This document shows, in pieces, positions 1-7,204 of a DNA stretch of 38,661 nucleotides (position 1 is the stretch's first letter; every line of letters starts with the position of its first letter). The stretch is from Planctomycetaceae bacterium (lineage in GTDB: Bacteria; Planctomycetota; Phycisphaerae; Phycisphaerales; Zrk34), in the NCBI GenBank assembly GCA_002685935.1, contig NYZD01000083.1, positions 1 to 38,661 of the forward strand, in the 5' to 3' direction. The position numbers and the translations under genes are program-made. The notes under the pieces are model-generated. The model was not told the DNA's origin, searched no databases, and saw only the letters and a program-made list of their open reading frames with translations.

Positions 1-917
1 GGCGGCTCCCACGTCACCGGCTCCGTCGCGTGAGGGAAGCTCCAGCCCGGCTCGTCGGACATGGCAAAGAACCGCAGGCGATCCAGCGAGCCGTACTCCT
101 TGATCAGGCTCGCGCGAGTCTTGCCATAGTGTTCGCGCGCAGCCTTCTCCTCCGACTCCCCTTGCGGTGTCGGCGGTCGATAGTCGCCGCCGCTCACGTA
201 CGGCACGCCGATCTTGTCCACCAGTGCGGGCGGGACCGCGATCGCCGTGTTGTATCCGAGATTGAAGACGGCTCGCGCTTCGATCTCATCGACTGCTTCA
301 CTGCAGCCACTGCCGAAGTTGCGCACCGCGGCGACGAAATGCTTGGGCCGATCCTCGGCCGACACGGCGAGGCGCTCACTGACTGCCAGGTGTGCGCACG
401 CGACGTCCGGCACGCTGCGGAAGCGGGCGGGCAACTCGGCGTCGGCCGTCTCCCGTTCGGGCAGCACGAATCGCAGCCCGCCATCCTCGTGAGACAGTCT
501 GATCGCGGCGAGCGGCTTCTTGGCGTCGTCAGTGCGCGCCAACTCCACGACCGTGCTCACGCCTTCGCCGATCGGCTTGCCGTCGCCCGCAATAGCGAGG
601 CTTGCCGTCGCGACGTCTGTCGTCGGATCGAGCGCATCCGAAAGGTCGACCCACGCCGACGGCTTGCCGAGCGGAAGGTCCTCGAAGCGCACGCTAAGGT
701 TCGGGTACCACGGCGACCGGTGAATGATGTTGATGCCGATCGTGGCCTCGAACGGTCCTTCAGACTCACCCGCCTTCAGCACCGTGACGCGCGCGAACAA
801 AGACCGGCCCTCCGCAGCCGACGCAGAGGCACAAAAACCCCCCAGTGTGATCCAAAGTAACAGCGAACCGAGCAGACCCGCCGCAAGACATCTGTTCACG
901 TCCGAGAGCTTCGCCAT
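1..917 (-). CDS. Secreted protein of unknown function, C-terminal part outside window
   Basis: An open frame on the minus strand runs from an ATG at 917-915 to the window edge (305 residues visible, no stop). AGGAG lies about 8 bases before the ATG and decides the start. The N-terminus is a good signal peptide: a charged start, then a hydrophobic stretch around residues 12-28 (LAAGLLGSLLLWITLGGF) ending in A-S-A-S-A-A, so the protein is probably exported. The mature part is a beta-rich, unremarkable sequence, followed near residue 290 by F-F-A-M-S-D-E-P-G-W. An Asp-Glu-Pro in this setting is often seen at the end of a TIM-barrel strand in glycosidase-like proteins, but that is a weak hint. 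I do not recognise the family. Codon endings are a G/C mixture. The overlapping plus-strand frame at 30-860 is rich in Arg/His and is a shadow. Confidence 0.75.
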   Translation of the reverse strand, partial: MAKLSDVNRCLAAGLLGSLLLWITLGGFCASASAAEGRSLFARVTVLKAGESEGPFEATIGINIIHRSPWYPNLSVRFEDLPLGKPSAWVDLSDALDPTTDVATASLAIAGDGKPIGEGVSTVVELARTDDAKKPLAAIRLSHEDGGLRFVLPERETADAELPARFRSVPDVACAHLAVSERLAVSAEDRPKHFVAAVRNFGSGCSEAVDEIEARAVFNLGYNTAIAVPPALVDKIGVPYVSGGDYRPPTPQGESEEKAAREHYGKTRASLIKEYGSLDRLRFFAMSDEPGWSFPHATEPVTWEP

Positions 918-1559
918 CGCATCTTCTCCTCAGTAATTTGGAGATACCGTTCCGGTCGTCAGTTTTCACCGCAAAACCTCCGTCGATTGTCTCGCCGCCC
1001 TGGGACACGTCAAGGCGAGTGCACTTTCGCGTCGAGACAGCGCCGGGACCGGCCGCAGAAAAACTGCCAGGAGTCTTGAAGCGGCCCAGCCGATTGTCAG
1101 ATCATGCGGAAAACGCGAGCATGGCCGACGCCGAAGAAAGGTCTGCCAGATCGCACACGCCACACGCGCAAACTGACCGACGCGATAACCGTCGACGGCA
1201 TCGAGTTAGCGTCAGTTTATGTCGCCTCCATTCGGTTCACCCGGATCGCGATCATCGGTGACCCCGGGTCGCCGCGATACGATCACCTCTGGCAATTCGT
1301 AGTCTTGCCAGGCCTCTTCGGGCGTACAACCGGCGACGGATGCGAAGTCAGACGAGGCCGTACGAGGATGTATTCTTGAGCAATGGCGATCACGACGGCT
1401 TCGATGAGCCGCAGAGCGGGTGAAGCCAACCAAGTGGACGTGATCCGCGCCGCTTCAGGGAGCATTGTCGTTATGCTAACGACCTGAGATCGACGGCTGC
1501 TCGAATGACGCGGCCTGCACCGATTGCGGCGGTGTCACAATCTCTTGGGTCGCTGCACC
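918..1559. other. Intergenic stretch, possible gene remnant
   Basis: No convincing gene. The part next to 917 should hold the promoter and leader of the minus-strand secreted protein. On the minus strand, two overlapping short frames between 1465 and 1212 read sensibly one after the other: an N-terminal part with V-V-I-A-I-A-Q-E-Y-I-L-V, then in another frame D-F-A-S-V-A-G-C-T-P-E-E-A-W-Q-D-Y. They may be the frameshifted remains of one small gene, but I cannot assign a family. The left border of the compositionally distinct segment that starts near 1.5 kb must lie in this stretch. Confidence 0.4.
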
Positions 1560-2261
1560 ATGACAAAACACCGGCATTGGAACTGGTACGTTTCGGCCCC
1601 ATTTTACAAACGGACCTACATTCAGATCGCCCACCAGTTGGACGACGACCTGTTTGCCTGTTTGGGAACTCGCACCCAGGATGCTGTAGTCGCTGATTGC
1701 GGCTGCGGGCCGGGAGTCGTGACGGAGAAATTTCTGGAAGAAGGAGCGCGCCGCGTGTTCGCCGTTGATGTGAACCCACGTATGCTCAGTCAGGCTAGGG
1801 AACGGTTGTCGGATGCCGTTGCCGCCGGGCAGGTGATTCCGCTGCAGCGCGCCGCCGACGCTCAGCTCTTCACCGATCTGCGCCATCAATTCTTGCAGGG
1901 CGGCGGCTTCGACGTCATCCTCTTCAAACGCAGCCTATACAACCACCGAGACGAGGCGCTGCCCATCTTGCAGTCGGCGGCGGCGAGCCTGAATCCGGGC
2001 GGTGTGCTGGTCGTGATTCACGGCGAAAGGTCGCTGCGCCGCTATGCCTTTGGGCCGGGATTGAGGCCCATGTCCCACACACCCTATCACCTGTTCAACC
2101 GCGCCATCAGCAAGATTGGCCAGGTATTGGGGTTGGGCCACTATCAGGTATACGCCCAAAGCGAGTTGCTGGATTTGCTGCGCGAAGCGGCCCACGGTGG
2201 CGACGTAGAGTTGATCCCCAGTCGGCAGCGGGCGTATAACCTGGGAGGTGTGATAGCCTGA
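1560..2261 (+). CDS. Class I SAM-dependent methyltransferase
   Basis: A 233-residue protein with a class I Rossmann methyltransferase core. Motif I (V-A-D-C-G-C-G-P-G-V-V) lies near residues 44-54 and the acidic residue ending strand 2 follows in F-A-V-D-V-N-P. Then come G-F-D-V-I-L-F (strand 4) and L-N-P-G-G-V-L-V-V (strand 5). It should transfer a methyl group from S-adenosylmethionine to a small molecule, but the substrate cannot be read from the sequence. I chose ATG 1560 over an in-frame TTG at 1524 because the protein begins naturally there; neither has a strong ribosome site. It lies 387 bases before the acyltransferase/aminotransferase gene on the same strand. Its codons end in G far more often than those of the C-rich plus-strand genes further right, which suggests a different origin. 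Cytoplasmic; no membrane segment seen. Confidence 0.85.
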   Translation: MTKHRHWNWYVSAPFYKRTYIQIAHQLDDDLFACLGTRTQDAVVADCGCGPGVVTEKFLEEGARRVFAVDVNPRMLSQARERLSDAVAAGQVIPLQRAADAQLFTDLRHQFLQGGGFDVILFKRSLYNHRDEALPILQSAAASLNPGGVLVVIHGERSLRRYAFGPGLRPMSHTPYHLFNRAISKIGQVLGLGHYQVYAQSELLDLLREAAHGGDVELIPSRQRAYNLGGVIA

Positions 2262-2648
2262 CTCGAGCGCCACGGGCGCACGCGCCGCCCGGCCTTGCCT
2301 GAACAGAAATGACGTTCAGGCGCAGCCTGATCCTCTTTGGGTAATTGCCCCCGCGCCACGGCACTGACGCATGCCCACACGGATTCAAACTTCCTATCCA
2401 TCATGGTGGTCATGTGCAGCTTCTCGGTAGCCCGTCTGATCGCCCTGCTGCTGCCTGCCGGGTTGATACTGCACAAGCATGAGGAGACCATATCGGCAGG
2501 GATGGCGCTGATCGCGGCTCTGGCTCCGGCGGCGCACAGGGAGAACATCCGGCGCATTGTCCGGGAACACCGCGCGGCACGGGGAGTGACGGCCGAGGGA
2601 CGTCGGCGCCACATCGGACTGCGGGCACGCACAGGGACGAGTAAGCAC
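2262..2648. other. Intergenic stretch between methyltransferase and fusion gene
   Basis: Apart from the hairpin at 2297-2321 nothing certain is seen. The frame of the downstream gene stays open upstream to 2337 and contains a hydrophobic piece at about 2412-2466, but it has no good ribosome site and reads unlike a protein domain. I treat it as leader sequence rather than coding. The promoter of the fusion gene should be here. Confidence 0.35.
2297..2321 (+). terminator. Hairpin after the methyltransferase gene
   Basis: Perfect 8-bp arms GCCTGAAC (2297-2304) and GTTCAGGC (2314-2321) with a 9-base loop, 36 bases after the stop codon. There is no clear T-run behind it, so it may be a weak terminator, an RNA-processing stem or chance. 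Confidence 0.3.
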
Positions 2649-4622
2649 ATGACGGAAACGCCAACAGATTCGCTTGTATTCAAACAGGCGACCGAATCGT
2701 GGGAGTTCGGGGAGGTACACCGGCTCAACTACGACACGTTTGTCGAAGAGATTCCGCAGCATGAGCCAAATACCGACAGGCGGCTGGTGGACAAGTTCCA
2801 CTCCGAAAACGTCTACTTCGTCTGCCTCAGCGGACGCGAACTCCTCGGTATGGTTGCCGTGCGGGGAAAGCGACCGTTCTCCCTGGACCAGAAACTTGAG
2901 AACCTTGATTCATACCTTCCGGCCGGCAGGACGGTATGCGAAATCCGGCTGCTTTCGGTACGGCCCAATCGGCGCAACGGGCATGTCTTTCATGGGCTTC
3001 TCAGGACTGTTCTCGACTACTGTATCCCTGCCGGCTACGACATGGCGGTTATCTCGGGAACGGTGCGGCAGGATCGATTGTACCGGCACCTGGGCTTTGT
3101 CCCTTTCGGTCCGCGTGTCGGCGCGGGCGCGGCGTTGTATCAGCCGATGTACCTCACGGCGGAGGCCTTTGACGCAACGGCGTTGAAGATGCGGGAGACG
3201 CGGCCGACAACGGCCGTAACGGACGGCCGACCCGGGCCGGGAACCGAGGATCGGTCTGCGCTACCGGCCAGCTTCCTGCCCGGTCCGGTCAACGTGCATC
3301 CCGATGTGATGGCCGCGCTGAGCGGGGCGCCCGTCTCGCATCGTTCAGAGAGCTTCATCCGGGATGTTGCGGAAACGAGAAGGATGCTCCGCGACCTGAC
3401 GGGCGCACAGCACGTGGAGATTCTCCAGGGCAGCGGCACGCTGGCGAACGAGACCGTTGCCGGTGAACTTGCCTGTAGCGGTGAACGCGGTTTGCTTCTG
3501 AGCAACGGGGAATTCGGGGGCAGGTTGATTGATCATGCCACGCGGTGGCAGTTGGACTTCTCCGTGCTGTCCAGCGACTGGGGCGCCCCGTTCGACTACG
3601 CTGAACTCGAGCGGGCCCTGCATGCCGACCCGGATGTGCGCTGGGTGTGGTGCGCACATTGCGAGACGTCGACAGGGGTCCTGAACGACCTCGAACGATT
3701 GGAGACCTGCTGCCGGAAGAGGAATGTGGATCTCTGCCTGGATGCGATCAGTTCGGTCGGCACCGTACCGGTGAACCTGCGGCACGTACGCCTGGCCTCC
3801 TGTGTCAGCGGCAAGGGGCTGGCGGCATTTCCGGGCCTGGCGATCGTGTTCTGCGTCGAGTCGCATGCCACGCCGCGCCGGTCTCTGCCGAGGTACATCG
3901 ACCTGTCCTACTACGCCGAAAAAAGCGGGATTCCGTTCACCCTGTCTTCGAATCTGCTGCATGCGCTGCAAGCTGCCTTGAAGCGATTGAGTCCGACCGA
4001 GCGGTTCGAGCATATTCGTCAGGTGGGTGCCTGGCTGCGTGGCGAACTGCGAGCGCAGGGGTTCCACATCGTGGCGGCGGATGACCACGCCTCGCCCGCG
4101 GTGGTGACCATCGCGCTTCCCGAAGGCCTCGACTCAGGAACAGTGGGACGGGCGATGGAAGCGCAGGGTATTATTGTAAGTTACAACAGCGAGCGAGTAC
4201 CTCTTGAAGAAACGATGGATTCAATTCTTCCTGATGGGGGAATGCGCGCAGATCGATCTCGCCGCGGCCGTGGCCCGGCTCGCGGCACTCACGCACTGAC
4301 CGCAGTCTGGCGGGACACGTATGGCATCGACTGCAACGGTAGCGCCATGACCTGTTGGACGGAATATGACATCGGAGCGCTGGAGCGGCGCGGCCTGAAC
4401 GAAGCGGCCGACCGCGTCTGTCATCACCTCGAAGAATCCATGGCGGATAATCGCATCGTCGGAGGCATGTTCAGCGGCACCGAAATGATCACTTGGTCCG
4501 GCGCCCCTTGCGGCTACGAAGGCCTCCTGCAGGGCCAGTTCAGAATGATGCTTGCCGTCGCACGGCACCGCCGGTGGGTGCCGCGCTTCGAACCGAAATG
4601 GTGGGCCTCGCCCCCGAAGTGA
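2649..4622 (+). CDS. GNAT-type acyltransferase fused to class V PLP aminotransferase, frameshifted near C-terminus
   Basis: Residues 1-180 form a GNAT-like acyltransferase. The L-N-Y-D-T-F-V-E-E-I start, E-I-R-L-L-S-V and Y-R-H-L-G-F-V-P-F-G resemble the acyl-homoserine-lactone synthase/FeeM N-acyl amino acid synthase branch. Residues from about 210 form a class V (fold type I) aminotransferase: F-L-P-G-P-V-N-V-H-P, G-S-G-T-L-A-N, C-L-D-A-I-S-S-V-G and the PLP lysine in S-G-K-G-L-A. The fusion suggests that one protein makes and acylates an amino compound. GGGACGAG before ATG 2649 supports this start. At 4191-4197 a tandem GCGAGCGAG shifts the frame. Without the extra 4 bases the protein would run on as Y-N-S-E-Y-L-L-K-K-R-W-I-Q-F-F-L-M-G-E-C and stop at 4297-4299 (548 aa). 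As it stands, translation continues into a foreign fragment up to 4622. The aminotransferase core before the shift is complete, so activity is uncertain rather than excluded. Confidence 0.8.
   Translation: MTETPTDSLVFKQATESWEFGEVHRLNYDTFVEEIPQHEPNTDRRLVDKFHSENVYFVCLSGRELLGMVAVRGKRPFSLDQKLENLDSYLPAGRTVCEIRLLSVRPNRRNGHVFHGLLRTVLDYCIPAGYDMAVISGTVRQDRLYRHLGFVPFGPRVGAGAALYQPMYLTAEAFDATALKMRETRPTTAVTDGRPGPGTEDRSALPASFLPGPVNVHPDVMAALSGAPVSHRSESFIRDVAETRRMLRDLTGAQHVEILQGSGTLANETVAGELACSGERGLLLSNGEFGGRLIDHATRWQLDFSVLSSDWGAPFDYAELERALHADPDVRWVWCAHCETSTGVLNDLERLETCCRKRNVDLCLDAISSVGTVPVNLRHVRLASCVSGKGLAAFPGLAIVFCVESHATPRRSLPRYIDLSYYAEKSGIPFTLSSNLLHALQAALKRLSPTERFEHIRQVGAWLRGELRAQGFHIVAADDHASPAVVTIALPEGLDSGTVGRAMEAQGIIVSYNSERVPLEETMDSILPDGGMRADRSRRGRGPARGTHALTAVWRDTYGIDCNGSAMTCWTEYDIGALERRGLNEAADRVCHHLEESMADNRIVGGMFSGTEMITWSGAPCGYEGLLQGQFRMMLAVARHRRWVPRFEPKWWASPPK
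4191..4197 (+). other. Frameshift by 4-bp tandem duplication
   Basis: The sequence GCGAGCGAG around 4190-4198 contains two copies of a 4-base unit. Removing one copy restores an aminotransferase-like C-terminus that ends at its own TGA (4297-4299). This is a direct reading of two frames, not a database result. Confidence 0.75.
4300..4622 (+). pseudogene. C-terminal fragment of an unrelated, possibly glycosidase, gene
   Basis: Directly behind the original aminotransferase stop, the frame encodes about 107 residues that look like the end of another protein: D-C-N-G-S-A-M-T-C-W-T-E-Y-D, then G-L-N-E-A-A-D-R-V-C-H-H-L-E-E-S, then M-F-S-G-T-E-M-I-T-W-S-G-A-P-C-G-Y-E-G-L-L-Q-G-Q-F. The helix-rich pattern with Trp and Gly-Tyr near the end resembles the last hairpins of six-hairpin (alpha/alpha)6 glycosidases, but this is only a resemblance. 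Codon use is regular and the stop is at 4620-4622. No start codon or ribosome site precedes it, so it is best read as the surviving 3' end of a gene cut by insertion or rearrangement. It is now translated only through the frameshift of the aminotransferase. Confidence 0.5.
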
Positions 4623-4673
4623 CACCACCTTCGCCCTGATCAACGGATGCTCAGCTGACGTGGCATGAGTCGA

Positions 4674-5987
4674 TTAGGGAGGTGTCACATTCTCCTCCGC
4701 CGGAGCAGGGACCGTATCCATCACGTCATACGCATGCAGAAATCCACCGTGCCGGACATAAAGCCTTCCGCCCGACACAACCGGATGAGCCCAGTGATTG
4801 CCGCTTCCTTTCGGGAGATTGAATCTGCCGACGATCTCGAATTTCTCCGGCGTGGCATGGGCCAGCCACACTTCACCGCCCTCATCGTAACCGTAAAGCA
4901 TCCCGCCGGCCCAGGTGATCGCCCCCTTGTGCTTCCGATCTGATGTGAACCGGGCGTAAACCGTCTCTCCCGTCTTGATCGGCACGCACATCAACTGTCC
5001 CTCTGCGTTGGTGATCCAGTTGAATCCGTAGAACGAATCCTTCACGAACAGCACACCGCCGAAATCGTTGTCGAGATCCGGATTGCGCCACACTTCCTCG
5101 ATCTCGCGACCGTCCGCCGAGAGCTTGATCAGGACGCCGCCGCAGTCCCAGCCGCTTGAGATGAAAACATGCCCCTCGTGGTACAACGGCGTCTGTGCAT
5201 TGATGCCGTGCTCATTGACGTGCTCGAAGTGCCAAAGCAGACTCCCGTCAGCCGCATCGACGCCGAGCAGAGCCGCGCCGGTCATCGTCAGGACGATGCG
5301 CCGCTCGCCATGTGCGATCGCCACCGCGGAGGCATACCCGGCCGCATGGTCCACCCCCGTCGTCTTCCAGACCTCTTCCCCCGTCATTTTGTCCAGTGCC
5401 AGCACCACCGCCTTGCTCCCACCGGGCGTGCAGATGACCCGTCCGCCGTCGATGAGCAGCGATTCCGAATAGCCCCACGTCCCGTGCCTCCCGTCGTACT
5501 TGTCCCGGACGTTCACGGCCCACACCTCATCGCCGTCCGCAGCGCGCAAGCAAGCAACGCGCCCGTTCCCGCTCATGACATACACATAATCGCCGTCCAC
5601 CGTCGGTGTACAGCGTGTGCCCGGGAGGCCGCCGCGCCAAGCGGGACCGTTGGTGGCCGTCCACTTCACCTCGCCGTTCAGGTCAAGCGCGAAGACGACC
5701 ATGTCCGTGCCCACCTTGCCGACGGTGTAGATGGTCTTTTTGGAGATCGCAACGCTCGAATACCCGTCGCCGAACCCGGGCTTCACCCACAGCAGCTTCG
5801 GACCACCCTCCGGCCAGCTCTTCAGCAGGCCTTTCTCAGTGGAAATGTTGTCTCGATTCGGGCCGTTGAACTGCGGCCAGTCCGCGCCCCGCCCCACCCC
5901 CACAAACGCGAGAACCAGACAGATACCAACGAACCGGCAGACCAACCATTGCCGCCCGTCCCAAGCGCTTCGATCACATTCACTCAT
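4674..5987 (-). CDS. Secreted PQQ-like beta-propeller protein
   Basis: A 437-residue protein with a signal peptide (hydrophobic V-G-I-C-L-V-L-A-F-V-G-V-G, cut near residue 33) followed by W-P-Q-F-N-G-P-N-R-D-N, a start very common in exported planctomycete propellers. The rest holds repeated blade signatures typical of the PQQ/BamB-like family: V-F-A-L-D-L-N-G-E-V-K-W, A-C-L-R-A-A-D-G-D-E-V-W, L-A-L-D-K-M-T-G-E-E-V-W and G-V-D-A-A-D-G-S-L-L-W. It probably acts outside the cytoplasm as a binding scaffold. The residues needed for a quinoprotein dehydrogenase are not evident, so enzyme activity should not be assumed. I chose ATG 5987 over one 54 bases upstream because the signal peptide starts properly there and AAGGTG precedes it. 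It converges with the fragment ending at 4622 and diverges from the SDR gene. Confidence 0.85.
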   Translation of the reverse strand: MSECDRSAWDGRQWLVCRFVGICLVLAFVGVGRGADWPQFNGPNRDNISTEKGLLKSWPEGGPKLLWVKPGFGDGYSSVAISKKTIYTVGKVGTDMVVFALDLNGEVKWTATNGPAWRGGLPGTRCTPTVDGDYVYVMSGNGRVACLRAADGDEVWAVNVRDKYDGRHGTWGYSESLLIDGGRVICTPGGSKAVVLALDKMTGEEVWKTTGVDHAAGYASAVAIAHGERRIVLTMTGAALLGVDAADGSLLWHFEHVNEHGINAQTPLYHEGHVFISSGWDCGGVLIKLSADGREIEEVWRNPDLDNDFGGVLFVKDSFYGFNWITNAEGQLMCVPIKTGETVYARFTSDRKHKGAITWAGGMLYGYDEGGEVWLAHATPEKFEIVGRFNLPKGSGNHWAHPVVSGGRLYVRHGGFLHAYDVMDTVPAPAEENVTPP

Positions 5988-6333
5988 CACATGACACCTT
6001 CGCAACCCCTGGAATGACGCGAGCAGAGCCGACCCGGACAAGCCAGTCTAACTCGTGATCCGGGGAACGATCAATAGACGACCTGTCGTGTATGTCGTCA
6101 CCGGATCTCTAAATGCTCGGGCGATGGATCAAGTGACAGATTCGGCATCCTCAAACGACCGGCTCCGAACTGGCCACGCTGTTATTCCTGGCATCCAGCA
6201 CGATCCTGGCCTCCGTCCCGCGCCCGTCGCTGGTGCACTCGGTCGTCGCTGACGTTATGGTGTGGGCGCACTGCTGGATAAAGCAACCGGAGCAACCGGA
6301 CGGGGCTATCCACACTCAGCCACGGGATACACC
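5988..6333. other. Divergent intergenic region
   Basis: This 346-base stretch lies between the minus-strand propeller gene and the plus-strand SDR gene and should carry both promoters. I see no convincing -35/-10 pair, hairpin or small gene. The open frames inside are short and lack ribosome sites. Confidence 0.4.
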
Positions 6334-7107
6334 ATGAGTAAACTCGAGGGCAAGGTCGCGCTGGTCACCGGATCCGGTCGTGGCTTGGGACGGGCCTACG
6401 CCCTGCGCCTGGCTGGTTTGGGCGCCGACATCGTCGTGAACGACGTGAACCTGGACGCGGCCAGTCAATACGACGAAGAACTCAGCGCCGCCACGGTTAT
6501 GGACGAGGTCCGCAACCTTGGTCGCCGCGCCCTGGGCATCCAGGCCGATGTGGCCAGTAGCGATCAGGTGAACGACATGTTCGGCCGCGTCCTCGACGAG
6601 TTCGGCCACCTCGACATACTCGTCAACAACGCCGGCGGCGGCCTCAAAGCGCCTGGAGATCCGTCTCCTCAGGATTCCTTCGACTTCACCGTGCAGATCA
6701 ATCTGATGAGTGCGGTCAACTGCTGCGAAGCCGCCCGAGCGCCGATGCAGCGGCAAGGAACTGGCAAGATTGTCAACGTCTCTTCGCTGTGCGGCCTGCG
6801 TGGCACCGAGGGCGGCGCCGCCTACAGCATCGCCAAGGCCGGCGTTGCCCACTACACCCGCGTCCTCGCCGCCCAACTCGGGCCTCATGGCATCCAGGTG
6901 AACTGTATCGCGCCCGGCATGATCATGACTTCCCGCAAGATCGCAGAGGGGATTGCCGACCCGGACAGAAAACACGCCGACAAAATAGCCCTGCGGCGGT
7001 TGGGCACGCCCGAGGACTGCGCGAGGGTCGTCGAGTTCCTCACCACCGACTTGTCCGACTATGTCACCGGACAGTGCATCTCCGTCTGTGGCGGCATTGT
7101 CCTGTGA
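6334..7107 (+). CDS. Short-chain dehydrogenase/reductase (SDR)
   Basis: A 257-residue classical SDR. The cofactor motif T-G-S-G-R-G-L-G lies at residues 13-20, N-N-A-G near residue 92, the catalytic Ser in V-N-V-S-S-L-C-G, and the Y-x-x-x-K pair in Y-S-I-A-K. G-I-Q-V-N-C-I-A-P-G and a C-terminal Y-V-T-G-Q-C-I-S-V-C-G-G complete the family pattern. It should oxidise an alcohol or reduce a carbonyl with NAD(P). The substrate is not readable; FabG-like or sugar/polyol oxidoreductases are closest in appearance. An in-frame GTG/ATG further upstream (6262) is ignored because the family begins at M-S-K-L-E-G-K-V-A-L-V-T-G. The TauD-type dioxygenase gene follows after 97 bases on the same strand, so the two may be co-transcribed. 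Confidence 0.92.
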   Translation: MSKLEGKVALVTGSGRGLGRAYALRLAGLGADIVVNDVNLDAASQYDEELSAATVMDEVRNLGRRALGIQADVASSDQVNDMFGRVLDEFGHLDILVNNAGGGLKAPGDPSPQDSFDFTVQINLMSAVNCCEAARAPMQRQGTGKIVNVSSLCGLRGTEGGAAYSIAKAGVAHYTRVLAAQLGPHGIQVNCIAPGMIMTSRKIAEGIADPDRKHADKIALRRLGTPEDCARVVEFLTTDLSDYVTGQCISVCGGIVL

Positions 7108-7204
7108 CGCCCCGGCAGTGGGTCTCGCCCCGCACCGACGTGATCGTGATCACCGGCGATGACCAACGGACCGTCCGCCACAGCATCCGAGCAATGCGCG
7201 AGCG

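Noticed and set aside
30-860. A 276-codon plus-strand frame opposite the secreted protein
   Set aside because: Arg/His-rich shadow; the minus strand has a signal peptide and a ribosome site.
1531-4700. Similar GGTGTCACA-containing pieces at about 1530 and 4682 as possible flanking repeats of the foreign segment
   Set aside because: The match is short and the right copy lies inside the coding end of the PQQ-propeller gene, so chance is the better explanation.
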